Source: Kribbella pratensis (lineage in GTDB: Bacteria; Actinomycetota; Actinomycetes; Propionibacteriales; Kribbellaceae). From it: 64,000 bases of DNA. The position numbers and the translations under genes were made by a program. The DNA is taken from contig NZ_SODU01000001.1 of NCBI RefSeq assembly GCF_004366075.1, positions 1,881,134-1,945,133 on the forward strand. The letters run 5' to 3'. Below are positions 42,939 through 52,039 of this stretch, one piece after another. The notes beneath the pieces were generated by a model that was not told the origin of the DNA, did not search any database, and saw only the letters and a program-made list of their open reading frames with translations. Position 1 is the stretch's first letter. Each line of letters opens with the position of its first letter.

Positions 42939-44156
42939 ATGCCCGAGGACACCTCCGCCGCGGTGGTCAACGAGTTCGAGGCGGAGTCGTGGCCGCTCGA
43001 GGCAGCCGCCGACAGCCTGCACCAGGTCATCGACGGCTTCCAGAACGGGGACACCCGGCCGCTGGTGATAGGCGACGGCGACCAGCCGGTGCTCGTGGTG
43101 CTGGCGATCGCCGACCTGGCGGACTTCCGCTCCCGGATCGCGGACCTGCTCGGCAACCCGGTCGACGCCGGCTGGCTGCGGTACTACCTGCGCTCCAACT
43201 TCGACATGAGCTCCGAGCGGCTGGTCGAGCTGCTCGGCGTGGACACGGACCACGGGCTGTCCTCGCTGGCCAGTCAGGTCAACGTCGAGCAGGCCGCGAC
43301 GCTGATGCCCGACCACGTACGCCGTACCGAGGCCGGCGGCAACCCGCTGATGCTGATCGGCGACGGCACAATGGCGACCGCCGCGCTGCTGTCCTTCCAG
43401 GCGTTCCAGGTGCTGCTCGCGATGGAAGGCGACGGCAAGGGCGATGACGACTCCTGCGCGCACGACGACGAGGAGAAGCCGACCACGCCCCTGGAGGTGC
43501 TCGCCGAGCGGATCGGTCCGGTGTCTACGCAGCTGGTCGCGCAGATCAACGCCGGCCGCGAGCCGGGCCTCCCGCGCTACGAGCTGCACTTCGAGGACGA
43601 GCTGGTCGAGCACCTGCGTGACCTGGAGGCGCGTGCGCAGAAGGCGCCGGGCGGTGGGGCGTACGACGAGTTGAACGGGCTGCTGCACCAGTTCGACCAG
43701 ATGCGCAGCGGGCTGGTCGAAGCGGAGACCGAGGAGGCGGACGAGGCGCCGTACCTCGAAGCATCCGATCTGAAGGCGGCACTGCCGGACATCCGGGACG
43801 CGTTCCGCGACGGTGCCGACGACCCGTACCTGGTCGGCCTGGACGGACGGCCGCTCGCGGGGCTGATCTCGTTCGACCTGTACGAGGAGCTGCAGAAGGT
43901 CTCGGTCGAGCTGGACGGGACGGACGAGGCACCGGTCCTCCCGCTGCCCGAGCCGCGCTGGGAGAACGGCCCGCGGCTGCTGCCGTTCGAGGTCGCGCTC
44001 GAGATGTGCGAGGCGGTCATCGAGGACCTCACCAACGGCGAGGCGTCGATGCTGTTCATCGCCGACGAGGACAACGAGCCCGAACTGGTCCTCGCTCCCC
44101 TGGTCTGGCTCTGGGCGTACGTCGACCACCTCAACCTGGAAGGCGCCGACGCCTGA
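42939..44156 (+). CDS. Acidic protein of four Phd/YefM-like repeats, function unknown
   Basis: A 405-residue, strongly acidic, soluble protein. Four segments share one pattern: a helix, an acidic turn, and a strand like pLVIGDGxQPVLVxL followed by a helix. They are residues 20-65 (PLVIGDGDQPVLVVLAIADL), 110-160 (PLMLIGDGTMATAALLSFQA), 270-320 (PYLVGLDGRPLAGLISFDLY) and 345-400 (SMLFIADEDNEPELVLAPLV). The pattern resembles the Phd/YefM antitoxin fold. A variable middle region (residues 160-265) separates repeats two and three. No toxin gene is adjacent. Start ATG 42939 is preceded by AGAGG. It is divergent from the HTH-MurA gene. Confidence 0.6.
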   Translation: MPEDTSAAVVNEFEAESWPLEAAADSLHQVIDGFQNGDTRPLVIGDGDQPVLVVLAIADLADFRSRIADLLGNPVDAGWLRYYLRSNFDMSSERLVELLGVDTDHGLSSLASQVNVEQAATLMPDHVRRTEAGGNPLMLIGDGTMATAALLSFQAFQVLLAMEGDGKGDDDSCAHDDEEKPTTPLEVLAERIGPVSTQLVAQINAGREPGLPRYELHFEDELVEHLRDLEARAQKAPGGGAYDELNGLLHQFDQMRSGLVEAETEEADEAPYLEASDLKAALPDIRDAFRDGADDPYLVGLDGRPLAGLISFDLYEELQKVSVELDGTDEAPVLPLPEPRWENGPRLLPFEVALEMCEAVIEDLTNGEASMLFIADEDNEPELVLAPLVWLWAYVDHLNLEGADA

Positions 44157-44195
44157 CACCCTCGCAGTGACTCCGAGGAGTGCCACTCTGGAACT

Positions 44196-45431
44196 GTGAA
44201 CCGAGTTCTGGTCATGTCCGCGGCGATCTGCCTACTTGCGGCGGGATGTACGTCGGAACACGCGGTGCTGACCGTCGACCAGGCGGTGACACTCGCCGAC
44301 CAGCAGGTCCATCTGAAGGTGACCGGCGCACCGGCGGGAAGGCCGGTGGACGTCGCCGCGGAGGCCGTCGACCGGGACGGCAAGAAGTGGCACAGCCAGG
44401 TGACGGTCACCGCCGACGACCACGGCACGGTGGACCTCGATACGGCCAGGCCCGCGAGCGGGACCTATCACGATGTCGACGGCATGGGCCTGTTCTGGTC
44501 GATGAACCCACCGGACGGGGACCCGGAGGAGCAGTCGTACATTCCGCCGTCCGAGGACGGGCGCCCGGTCGAGCACCTCGAGGTCTCGGTCAGCCGCGAC
44601 GGCAAGCAGCTGGCGAGTACGACGCTCACGCGGCAGTGGGTGGCGTCCGGGGTGACGACCAGGGCGCTCACGAGGGCCAAGGACAAGGTCACCGGTGTGT
44701 ACGTCGCGCCGAAGACGGATGGCGCCAAGCATCCCGCCGTACTGTTCTTCGGCGGCTCTGAAGGCGGCGCTCCGTCGCTCTCGATCCCCTATCTGCTGGC
44801 TTCGCACGGCTACCCGGTACTCGCGGTGGCGTACTTCCACGCTCCGGGCGTGCCGGCGGAGCTGCGCAACGTCCCGATCGAGTACTTCGCGACCGCGGCT
44901 CGTTGGCTCGACCAACAACCCGAAGTCGATCCGGCGCGCGCCGTCGTCATGAGTGCGTCGTTCGGCACCGAGGCCGCGCTGCTGGTGGCTGACCACTTCC
45001 CGGCCCTCGTCCATGGCGCCGTGCTGTTCGCGCCCGGAGCGGCGGGGACGCCGTCGTTTCCGCATCCAGGCGCGAGGGCGTGGACCTACCAAGGGCGGCC
45101 GGTGGGACCCGAACTGATCCCGGTCGACGGCGTGGACGGACCGGTACTCGCGGTGGCGGGGTCCGCCGACGGGTCATGGGACTCGCGGCAGGCTGCCGAG
45201 CAGATCATGCTGGAGCTCGACGACGCGCACGACAAGTTCCCGCACGAGGCCGTGATCGTCACCGGCGCCGGCCATGGCGTCGGCGGAGCGCCGTATCTGC
45301 CGCGCGGAACGACGATCAACCATCCGATCGTCGGCCCGTACAAGTTCGGCGGGACCCGCCCGAGCAACGAGTCGGCCATGCGCCAGGGCTGGGCGAAGAC
45401 CCTGGCTCTCCTCGCCTCGCTCCAGCGTTAG
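44196..45431 (+). CDS. Lipoprotein acyl-CoA thioesterase/BAAT-like hydrolase
   Basis: A 411-residue exported lipoprotein; the lipobox LLAAGC puts the acylated Cys at residue 18. The N-terminal Ig-like domain (DQQVHLKVTGAPAGRPVDVA) and the C-terminal alpha/beta hydrolase domain (HPAVLFFGGSEGGAPSLSIP, the nucleophile region VVMSASFGTEAALLVADH, and late His in VTGAGHGVGGAPY) match the acyl-CoA thioesterase/bile acid-CoA amino acid N-acyltransferase family. The usual GxSRGG elbow reads SASFGT here, an odd variant. Being outside the membrane, it is unlikely to act on CoA esters. Start is GTG 44196. Confidence 0.82.
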   Translation: MNRVLVMSAAICLLAAGCTSEHAVLTVDQAVTLADQQVHLKVTGAPAGRPVDVAAEAVDRDGKKWHSQVTVTADDHGTVDLDTARPASGTYHDVDGMGLFWSMNPPDGDPEEQSYIPPSEDGRPVEHLEVSVSRDGKQLASTTLTRQWVASGVTTRALTRAKDKVTGVYVAPKTDGAKHPAVLFFGGSEGGAPSLSIPYLLASHGYPVLAVAYFHAPGVPAELRNVPIEYFATAARWLDQQPEVDPARAVVMSASFGTEAALLVADHFPALVHGAVLFAPGAAGTPSFPHPGARAWTYQGRPVGPELIPVDGVDGPVLAVAGSADGSWDSRQAAEQIMLELDDAHDKFPHEAVIVTGAGHGVGGAPYLPRGTTINHPIVGPYKFGGTRPSNESAMRQGWAKTLALLASLQR

Positions 45432-45706
45432 CTGAACGGGAAGAGCGGCTGCCATTCGGCCAAGGTGGCGATCTCGTAGACGTCGGCCGGCGTGTACGGG
45501 TCCTTGGCGAGGATGTCGCGGAGCTCGGCCTCGTCGGCGACGTCGTACACGAGCAGCGCGCCGGTCTGGTCGGCGAACGGTCCGGCCGCGACGAGCTTGC
45601 CGTCGGCCTTCAGCGCGGCGAGGTACTCGCGGTGCGCCGGGCGGACCTCCATCCGGCGATCGGTCTGAGCGACGTCGAAGCGCAACTGCACGACATATTG
45701 AGCCAT
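45428..45706 (-). CDS. YciI-like protein
   Basis: A 92-residue ferredoxin-like-fold protein. Family features are the opening strand MAQYVVQLRFDV, the His-Arg pair in RPAHREYLAALKADGKLVAA, the strand GALLVYDVADEAELRDILAK and the closing DPYTPADVYEIATLAEWQPL with its Asp. YciI proteins are small dimeric enzymes or binding proteins with few known substrates. It converges on the thioesterase gene, overlapping it by four bases. Confidence 0.9.
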   Translation of the reverse strand: MAQYVVQLRFDVAQTDRRMEVRPAHREYLAALKADGKLVAAGPFADQTGALLVYDVADEAELRDILAKDPYTPADVYEIATLAEWQPLFPFS

Positions 45707-45854
45707 GCACGAAACTCTACAACGGCCTTGGAAACAAGGGATTTGGTGCGGGAAAGGGAGTCACGAGCCGCCACAGCGGCTGGTTCAGGTCAGACCCGAA
45801 AGTCGACGAGTGATCTCCCTTCCCGCCCGGACATTCTCACCAGCCGAGGGGTCC

Positions 45855-46634
45855 CTACGCAAGGGTTTGGTTAAGGGAAATTCCTACAGAAAGTTGATTG
45901 AGATAACGCTTCGTGACCGAACCCCCGGCCGCGTCGATGAGCGCGCCGATGCACTCGTACAGTCCGTCACGCCGGTCCGTTGTCAAGGCCCGATGACCTG
46001 AATACGAGGACAGAAGTTCGAGGTACTCGGCCGTCGAATACGCCGCGTCCCAGGCATAGCTGCGGAACTCCACGGACCCGAAAAGCTCCGTCTCCCCGAG
46101 CCCCGCGGGATCCACCGGTACGTCGTCCGCGGCGGGCAGTCCGTCCTTCACCGGATCGTCGGTGAACCGGTCGTAGCAGGACTGCACGTCGACGAAGAAC
46201 TGCTCGGAACCGCCCGCGACGTGATGCGTCGACACGATCGCCAGCGCGCCGCCCGGCCGCAGCATGTCCACACACCGCTGGACGCGCGTCGCCGGATCGA
46301 GCCAGTGGAACGCGGTCGCCGCGATCACCAGGTCGAAGTCCGCCGCCGGCAGGTCCCAGCTGTCGAAGTCCGCGACGATCACCTCGACCTCGGGAAGGTT
46401 CCGCTGCAGGACGCCCCCGAGCTCGGGACTCAGCTCGACCACGGTGACCGGCCAACCGCGCGCGACCATCGCCGCGGTCGCCTGGCCGGTCCCAGGGCCG
46501 ATCTCCAGCACCTTCGGTCGGTCCCCGACGATCCGCGCGAGCTCCTCGAAGAGCTCGCGCGGATAAGCCGGCCGGACACGGTCGTACAGCTCCGCGTCTT
46601 CCCCGAACGTCGTGCGTAGCGTCTCGCGGCTCAT
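45855..46634 (-). CDS. Class I SAM-dependent methyltransferase
   Basis: A 259-residue methyltransferase. The SAM-binding motif I is KVLEIGPGTGQATAAMVARG (residues 41-60), motif II is EVIVADFDSWDLPAADFDLV, and motif post-I gives VVELSPELG. FHWLDPATRVQRCVDMLRPG matches the Methyltransf_11/25 group. It begins MSRETLRTTFGEDAELYDRV. No substrate can be named. The interval 45707-45854 and the 124 bases after 46634 hold no genes. Confidence 0.9.
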   Translation of the reverse strand: MSRETLRTTFGEDAELYDRVRPAYPRELFEELARIVGDRPKVLEIGPGTGQATAAMVARGWPVTVVELSPELGGVLQRNLPEVEVIVADFDSWDLPAADFDLVIAATAFHWLDPATRVQRCVDMLRPGGALAIVSTHHVAGGSEQFFVDVQSCYDRFTDDPVKDGLPAADDVPVDPAGLGETELFGSVEFRSYAWDAAYSTAEYLELLSSYSGHRALTTDRRDGLYECIGALIDAAGGSVTKRYLNQLSVGISLNQTLA

Positions 46635-46758
46635 CGCCGCAGGTTAGCGGACCTGTACCACTCATCAACTGCCCGCTGCGGCCGCGCAGGCGACCTGGGT
46701 CAGCGTGCCGATCCGCGGCGGTCGGTGGTTGGTGAGTGGCGTGGGTCCGCCCCTGGTG

Positions 46759-49413
46759 TCAGTCCAAGGCAGCGCGGCCGGCCTCCAACCGCGCGACCGG
46801 GATGCGGAACGGGGAGCAGGAGACGTAGTCGAGGCCGACCTCGTGGAAGAAGTGGATGCTGTCGGGGTCGCCGCCGTGCTCGCCGCAGATGCCGAGCTTG
46901 AGGTCCGGCTTGGTCGCCCGCCCGCGATCCACGCCGGTCCGCACCAGCGCGCCGACGCCCTCCCGGTCGATCGACTCGAACGGCGACACCGCGAAGATGC
47001 CCTTCTCCAGGTACCGCGAGAAGAACGCGCCCTCGACGTCGTCGCGGCTGAAGCCCCACGTGGTCTGGGTCAGGTCGTTGGTGCCGAACGAGAAGAAGTC
47101 GGCCGCCTCCGCGATCTGGTCCGCGATCACGGCGGCCCGCGGCAGCTCGATCATCGTGCCGATCGGGATCTCGGTACCGCCTTCGTAGTCAGCGAGCACG
47201 CGTTCCACCTCGTCACGCGCGAGGTGCAGCTCTTGCACGGCGCCGACCAGCGGGATCATGATCTCCGGTCGCGGATCCTTGCCCTGGGCCCGCAACTCGG
47301 CGGTCGCCGCCGCGATCGCCCGGACCTGCATCGCGAACAAACCGGGGACCACCAGCCCGAGCCTGACCCCGCGCAGGCCGAGCATCGGGTTCTCCTCGTG
47401 CAGCCGTTCGACCGCCGCGAGCAGCTTCACATCGTGCTCCGACTCCTCGCCGCGTTCGCGCGCCACCGCGACCTTCACCGCCAGCTCCTCCATCGACGGC
47501 AGGAACTCGTGCAGCGGCGGGTCGATCAACCGGATCGTCACCGGCAGCCCGTCCATCGCGGCCAGCAGCTCCAGGAAGTCCGCGCGCTGCAAGGGTTCCA
47601 GCTCGGCCAGCGCGGTCTCCCGCTCCGCATCGTTGTCCGCGAGGATCAGCCGCTCGACGGATTCGCGCCGCTCCCCCAGGAACATGTGCTCCGTGCGGCA
47701 CAGGCCGATCCCGGACGCCCCGAACCGTCGCGCCCGCGCAGCGTCGTCCGCGGTGTCCGCATTGGTCCGTACGCCGAGCCGCCGTACGTCGTCCGCGTGC
47801 GTGATCAACCGGTGCACCGACGCGACCAGCTCGTCGCCCGCGTCCGGGGCGAGCGTGCCCTCGAAGTACTGCACGACCGGGGACGGCACGACCGGAACCT
47901 CGCCGCGGAACACCTCACCCGTGGTGCCGTCGATCGAGATCATCTCGCCGGCCTCGAGCACGGCGCCGTTCACCTTGATGGTGCCCTGGGCGACGTTCAC
48001 GTCGAGCTCCTCGGCGCCGCAGACACAGGTCTTGCCCATGCCGCGCGCGACTACGGCCGCGTGCGAGGTCTTGCCGCCGCGGCTGGTCAGGATGCCCTGC
48101 GCCGCGATCATGCCGTGCAGGTCGTCGGGGTTGGTCTCGCGCCGCACCAGGATGACCTTCTCGCCGCGCTCCGCCGCCTCGACCGCGGCCGCCGACGTGA
48201 ACACGACCTTGCCCGACGCCGCACCCGGCGACGCACCGATCGCCTTCGTGATCAGGTCCGTCGCGGCATCCGCGTCGAACCGCGGGAACATCAGCTGCGC
48301 GAGCTGCGCACCCTTCACCCGCTGGAGCGCCTCGTCGGTGTCGATCACGCCCTCGTCGACCAGGCTGGTCGCGATCCGGAACGCCGCCGCCGCAGTCCGC
48401 TTGCCGACGCGGGTCTGCAGCATCCACAGCTTGCCGCGCTCGACGGTGAACTCGATGTCGCACAGATCGCGGTAGTGACCTTCGAGCTTGGCCATGATGT
48501 CCATCAGGTCGTCGTACGACGCCTTGTCGATCTGCTCGAGGTCCGCGAGCGGGACGGTGTTGCGGATGCCCGCGACGACATCCTCGCCCTGGGCGTTCTG
48601 CAGGTAGTCGCCGTACACGCCGGGCTGGCCGCTCGACGGGTCGCGGGTGAACGCGACGCCGGTGCCGGAATCCATGCCGAGGTTGCCGAACACCATCGAG
48701 CAGATGTTCACCGCCGTGCCGAGGTCGGTGGGGATGCGCTCCTGGCGGCGGTAGAGGATCGCGCGGTCCGAGTTCCAGGAGCGGAAGACGGCCTCGGTCG
48801 CGAGGTCCATCTGGGTCCGCGGGTCCTGCGGGAACTCGCGGCCGGTGTGGTCGTGGACAGCCTGCTTGAAGGTCTTGACGAGAGCCTTCAGGTCGGCCGC
48901 GTCCAGATCCAGGTCGTTGCGGGTGCCCTTCGCCTGCTTGGCGTGTTCGATCGCGTCCTCGAACACGTCGCCGTCCATGCCGAGCACGGTCTTGCCGAAC
49001 ATCTGGATCAGCCGGCGGTACGCGTCCCAGGCGAACCGGGGGTTGCCGGACTGGTGCGCGAGCCCGTTCACCGAGTCGTCGTTGAGGCCGACGTTCAGGA
49101 CCGTTTCCATCATGCCGGGCATCGAGACGGCGGCGCCGGAGCGGACCGAGACCAGCAGCGGGTCGTCCGCCTGGCCGAGCTTCTTGCCCATCTTCTGCTC
49201 AAGCAGGTGGACGTGGTGGTCGATCTCGTCGGCGAGCTCAGCGGGTACCGCGCCGGTCTCGAGGTAGACGCGGCAGGCGTCCGCGGTGATGGTGAACCCG
49301 GGTGGTACCGGCAGGCCGAGATTGGTCATCTCGGCCAGGTTGGCTCCCTTGCCGCCGAGCAGCTCCAACATGGATTTGTTGCCTTCGGCAAAGTCGTAGA
49401 CGAGTTTCGGCAC
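46759..49413 (-). CDS. ppdK: Pyruvate, phosphate dikinase
   Basis: PPDK interconverts pyruvate, ATP and Pi with PEP, AMP and PPi. The 884-residue protein has the ATP-grasp start MPKLVYDFAEGNKSMLELLG and GKGANLAEMTNLGLPVPPGF, the swivelling phosphohistidine domain with His451 (GGKTSHAAVVARGMGKTCVC), and the C-terminal PEP-binding barrel (GIGLCRTEHMFLG, IPIGTMIELPRAA, FFSFGTNDLTQTTWGFSRDD and GICGEHGGDPDSI). Start is GTG 49413 with GGGAG seven bases upstream; a longer open frame to 49611 lacks support. It is alone in its transcript. Length matches the bacterial family. Confidence 0.96.
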   Translation of the reverse strand: MPKLVYDFAEGNKSMLELLGGKGANLAEMTNLGLPVPPGFTITADACRVYLETGAVPAELADEIDHHVHLLEQKMGKKLGQADDPLLVSVRSGAAVSMPGMMETVLNVGLNDDSVNGLAHQSGNPRFAWDAYRRLIQMFGKTVLGMDGDVFEDAIEHAKQAKGTRNDLDLDAADLKALVKTFKQAVHDHTGREFPQDPRTQMDLATEAVFRSWNSDRAILYRRQERIPTDLGTAVNICSMVFGNLGMDSGTGVAFTRDPSSGQPGVYGDYLQNAQGEDVVAGIRNTVPLADLEQIDKASYDDLMDIMAKLEGHYRDLCDIEFTVERGKLWMLQTRVGKRTAAAAFRIATSLVDEGVIDTDEALQRVKGAQLAQLMFPRFDADAATDLITKAIGASPGAASGKVVFTSAAAVEAAERGEKVILVRRETNPDDLHGMIAAQGILTSRGGKTSHAAVVARGMGKTCVCGAEELDVNVAQGTIKVNGAVLEAGEMISIDGTTGEVFRGEVPVVPSPVVQYFEGTLAPDAGDELVASVHRLITHADDVRRLGVRTNADTADDAARARRFGASGIGLCRTEHMFLGERRESVERLILADNDAERETALAELEPLQRADFLELLAAMDGLPVTIRLIDPPLHEFLPSMEELAVKVAVARERGEESEHDVKLLAAVERLHEENPMLGLRGVRLGLVVPGLFAMQVRAIAAATAELRAQGKDPRPEIMIPLVGAVQELHLARDEVERVLADYEGGTEIPIGTMIELPRAAVIADQIAEAADFFSFGTNDLTQTTWGFSRDDVEGAFFSRYLEKGIFAVSPFESIDREGVGALVRTGVDRGRATKPDLKLGICGEHGGDPDSIHFFHEVGLDYVSCSPFRIPVARLEAGRAALD

Positions 49414-49703
49414 GGTCACTCCCTGGGTTGCAGGCGGGTGTTTGCAGGCGCGGGAAATGACCCGCTGGCCCATCGACTCCGGCGGCGGGGGCGTACTTTC
49501 AGAGTAAGCCCAAAAACCAGTCCAGTTGAACACTGGTCTCACGATGCCGACGTGACCCTTCCCACAGGTCGAAGGCCGGAAAACCCTTCCCACGTTGACA
49601 ACGCGAGACATTCGGTGTCTTCACCGATGAAACCTCCGAGCCGGGTGCTGAGACGGTTTCGTCGGTGGTGAGCCGGCGCGCTGTGTGAGCTCGACCCGGA
49701 GGT

Positions 49704-49982
49704 GTGATCGCCCAGGAGCTGTGCGCGGTGTGCGCGATCGATGTGACAGACGTCGACGCGGCCCTCGACTACCTGGGGTGCCGAGCGGACGTTGTGAGCA
49801 CCGACCCACAAAACCTGACCGAGGTACTGGAGTCGGTCTAGACCATCGGCCGAGACGGCACGCAGTTGTTGGACAGCCTCCGGCTCCGCAGTGCTACGGA
49901 CGCACGCGCTGGCGCTGCCGGTGTGCGGGCTGCCGGGGAGCGGTCGGCGGCGATCCCGGCGATCGCGCGACGCCTGCGGTAG
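49704..49982 (+). pseudogene. Fragment of a cobalamin/siderophore ABC transporter binding protein, with an amber codon
   Basis: The frame from GTG 49704 reads VIAQELCAVCAIDVTDVDAA and LGCRADVVSTDPQNLTEVLE before TAG 49839-49841, then goes on in frame TIGRDGTQLLDSLRLRSATD to stop 49980-49982. Pairs such as LCAVCA and DVVSTDPxxLxEVLxSVxTIG are typical of BtuF-like cobalamin-binding proteins. The N-terminal lobe, the C-terminal lobe and any signal peptide are missing, so this is a core fragment of about 90 codons. The flanks (49414-49703 and 49983-50079) hold no other gene; they include a dyad ACCAGT...ACTGGT at about 49515-49537. Confidence 0.65.
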
Positions 49983-50079
49983 TGATGTTGATTCAGGCGT
50001 GGACTGGGGACAGGCGATGGGGACCTGGGACAGGTCATTGCGTGTTCCAGGTCCCCATACGGTGTCTCCAGTCCCGGCT

Positions 50080-52038
50080 TTACAGCTTGCGGCGGGTGCG
50101 GAGGTAGTCGCCTACGACCGCCGCGCCCAGTCCGTCGGCGTCGGGGGCGAGGACGCGGCCGCCGCTGCGGCGGGCCAGTAGGTCGACGAAGGCGTTCAGG
50201 CGCGGGTCGTCGCCCAGGCGGAAGACGGTCAGCGAGGCGCCGAGCTTGGCCAGGCGGTCGACCTCGAAGATCGTCTTGCGGAGGGTGGCCGCCTCGGGTG
50301 GGTACGAGAACTCGGCCGTGCCGTCGGGCTCCAGGTGTGCGGTCGGTTCCCCGTCCGTCACCATCAGTACGACGGGTTGTGCATCCGGGTGCCGCCGCAG
50401 ATGACGACCGGCGAGGAGCAGCGCGTGGTGCGCGTTCGTGCCCTGCTCCCACGTGCCCTCCATCCCGATCAGCTGGGGCAGCTCGACAACCCCGGCGTAC
50501 CGGCCGAACGTGATCAGCTGCAACGCGTCGTTCCGGTACCGCGTCGAGATGAGCTGGTGCAGTGCGAGCGCCGTCCGCTTCATCGGCAGCCAGCGACCCT
50601 CCTGCACCATCGACCACGACGTGTCGACCAGCAACGCCACCGCGGCCCGGGCCCGATGCTCGGTCTCCGCGATCTCCACGTCCGCCACGTCAAGCTTGAC
50701 GGAACCAGAGCGCGAAGCGGTCCGCAGTACGGCGTTCCGCACCGTCCGCGGCACGTCCCACGGCTGGGTGTCCCCGAACTCCCACGGACGCGACGATCCA
50801 CTCAGCTCACCGGCCGCGCCCGCGTTGGCCGCGTCCCGTTCACCTGATCCCCGAGCGGTCCGCAGTACGTCGGCCAACGCCGTCTGACCGAGCTGACGCA
50901 ACGCCTTCGGCGACAACCGCAGCGAACCGTCCGGCGCCCGCTCGATCAGACCCTGATCACGCAACTGCCGCTCCAGCTCACTCAGCCGCCGCGCGTCGAC
51001 CGTCGCCTCGTCACCCAGCTGACGGGTGAGCGCGTCGAGGTCGATGTCCTCGAGCCGCGCCCCTGGGTACGACTGCGCCAGCTGCTCCGCCAACGCATCC
51101 AGTTCCGCGAGGTCGGACATCGCCTGCGCGCCCTCGGCAAGCCCGAGCGGATCGTCACCACGCATCTGCTCGGACCCGTACCAGTCCTCCCCCGGCCGCA
51201 GCGACTGCAGCTGGGCGTCCAGCTGCGCCAACTGCTGCGCGAGTTGCGGACTGCCGAACGCCTGCTGCGAAAGCTCCGCCAGCTCGGCGCGCTGTTCGGG
51301 AGTCATCGAGTTCAGCATCCGTTGCGCGGCGGCCGCCCGCTGCGCGAGTACGTCGATCAGCTCGTCGACGTTCCGTGGATTCTCCGGGAAGAACTCGCCG
51401 TGGTTGGCCATGAACTCCTCGAAGAGTTCCGGCACCTCGGGCCGGCCCTGCGCGTGGGCCGCGAGCAAGGCGTTGAGGTCGGCCAGCATCTCGTTGATCG
51501 CCTCGATGTCCTCAGGCGTGGTCTGCTGCAGCGCCTCCTTCATGCCCTCGAACCGCGAACCGAGCAGTTCCCGCCCGAGCAGCTCACGGATCTGCTCGTA
51601 CTTGTCCCGGGCCTCCGACGACTCCCACTGGTAGTTCGCCAGCTCCCGTACGGCGGCCGCCGTACCGGAGGGAAGCGCGTCGAGCTCCGCTTCCTTGAAC
51701 CGCGCGTCGTCGGACGGATTCGGGAACAGCTCGCGCCGCTCCGCTTCCAGGGCCTCGTTCAGGAGCCGCTGGACGTCCCGCAGCGTGCCGTCGAGGTTGT
51801 GCCGCCGCTCGATCTCGCGGCGGCGCTCCCACATCCGGCGGCTCAGGTCGTCCAGGCCCTGGGTGTTCCGGGTGCCGCGCCGGAGCAGTTCCTCCAGCGC
51901 GGACCGCGGCGACGACCCGTTCATCACGTCCCGGCCGATCTCGTCCAGCGCGTCCCGCAGATCCACGGGTGCCTTCAGAGGATCCGGCCCGTCGTGCCAC
52001 GGCCCGTAGGACCACCCTTCCGGAATTGACGCCGACAT
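50080..52038 (-). CDS. VWA domain protein (CoxE/ChlD-like)
   Basis: A 652-residue protein. The N-terminal 400 residues are helical and charged (LEELLRRGTRNTQGLDDLSR and many Gln/Glu-rich stretches). The C-terminal von Willebrand A domain has the MIDAS DxSxS in AVALLVDTSWSMVQEG (about residue 470), and VLMVTDGEPTAHLEPDG about 95 residues on. Start ATG 52038 is one base after the stop of the AAA ATPase gene, so both are one operon. MoxR-type ATPases with VWA partners act as chaperones that insert metals or remodel complexes; the client here is unknown. Confidence 0.88.
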   Translation of the reverse strand: MSASIPEGWSYGPWHDGPDPLKAPVDLRDALDEIGRDVMNGSSPRSALEELLRRGTRNTQGLDDLSRRMWERRREIERRHNLDGTLRDVQRLLNEALEAERRELFPNPSDDARFKEAELDALPSGTAAAVRELANYQWESSEARDKYEQIRELLGRELLGSRFEGMKEALQQTTPEDIEAINEMLADLNALLAAHAQGRPEVPELFEEFMANHGEFFPENPRNVDELIDVLAQRAAAAQRMLNSMTPEQRAELAELSQQAFGSPQLAQQLAQLDAQLQSLRPGEDWYGSEQMRGDDPLGLAEGAQAMSDLAELDALAEQLAQSYPGARLEDIDLDALTRQLGDEATVDARRLSELERQLRDQGLIERAPDGSLRLSPKALRQLGQTALADVLRTARGSGERDAANAGAAGELSGSSRPWEFGDTQPWDVPRTVRNAVLRTASRSGSVKLDVADVEIAETEHRARAAVALLVDTSWSMVQEGRWLPMKRTALALHQLISTRYRNDALQLITFGRYAGVVELPQLIGMEGTWEQGTNAHHALLLAGRHLRRHPDAQPVVLMVTDGEPTAHLEPDGTAEFSYPPEAATLRKTIFEVDRLAKLGASLTVFRLGDDPRLNAFVDLLARRSGGRVLAPDADGLGAAVVGDYLRTRRKL

Positions 52039-52039
52039 G

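Noticed and set aside
46705..49671. A 988-residue open frame on the plus strand
   Set aside because: It is the antisense shadow of ppdK; the composition is Arg/His/Pro-rich and without domains, whereas the minus frame shows all PPDK motifs.
12727..49982. Recoding of TAG as an amino acid
   Set aside because: The two amber codons lie in fragments or in a small gene with signs of decay, and intact core genes show no internal TAG.
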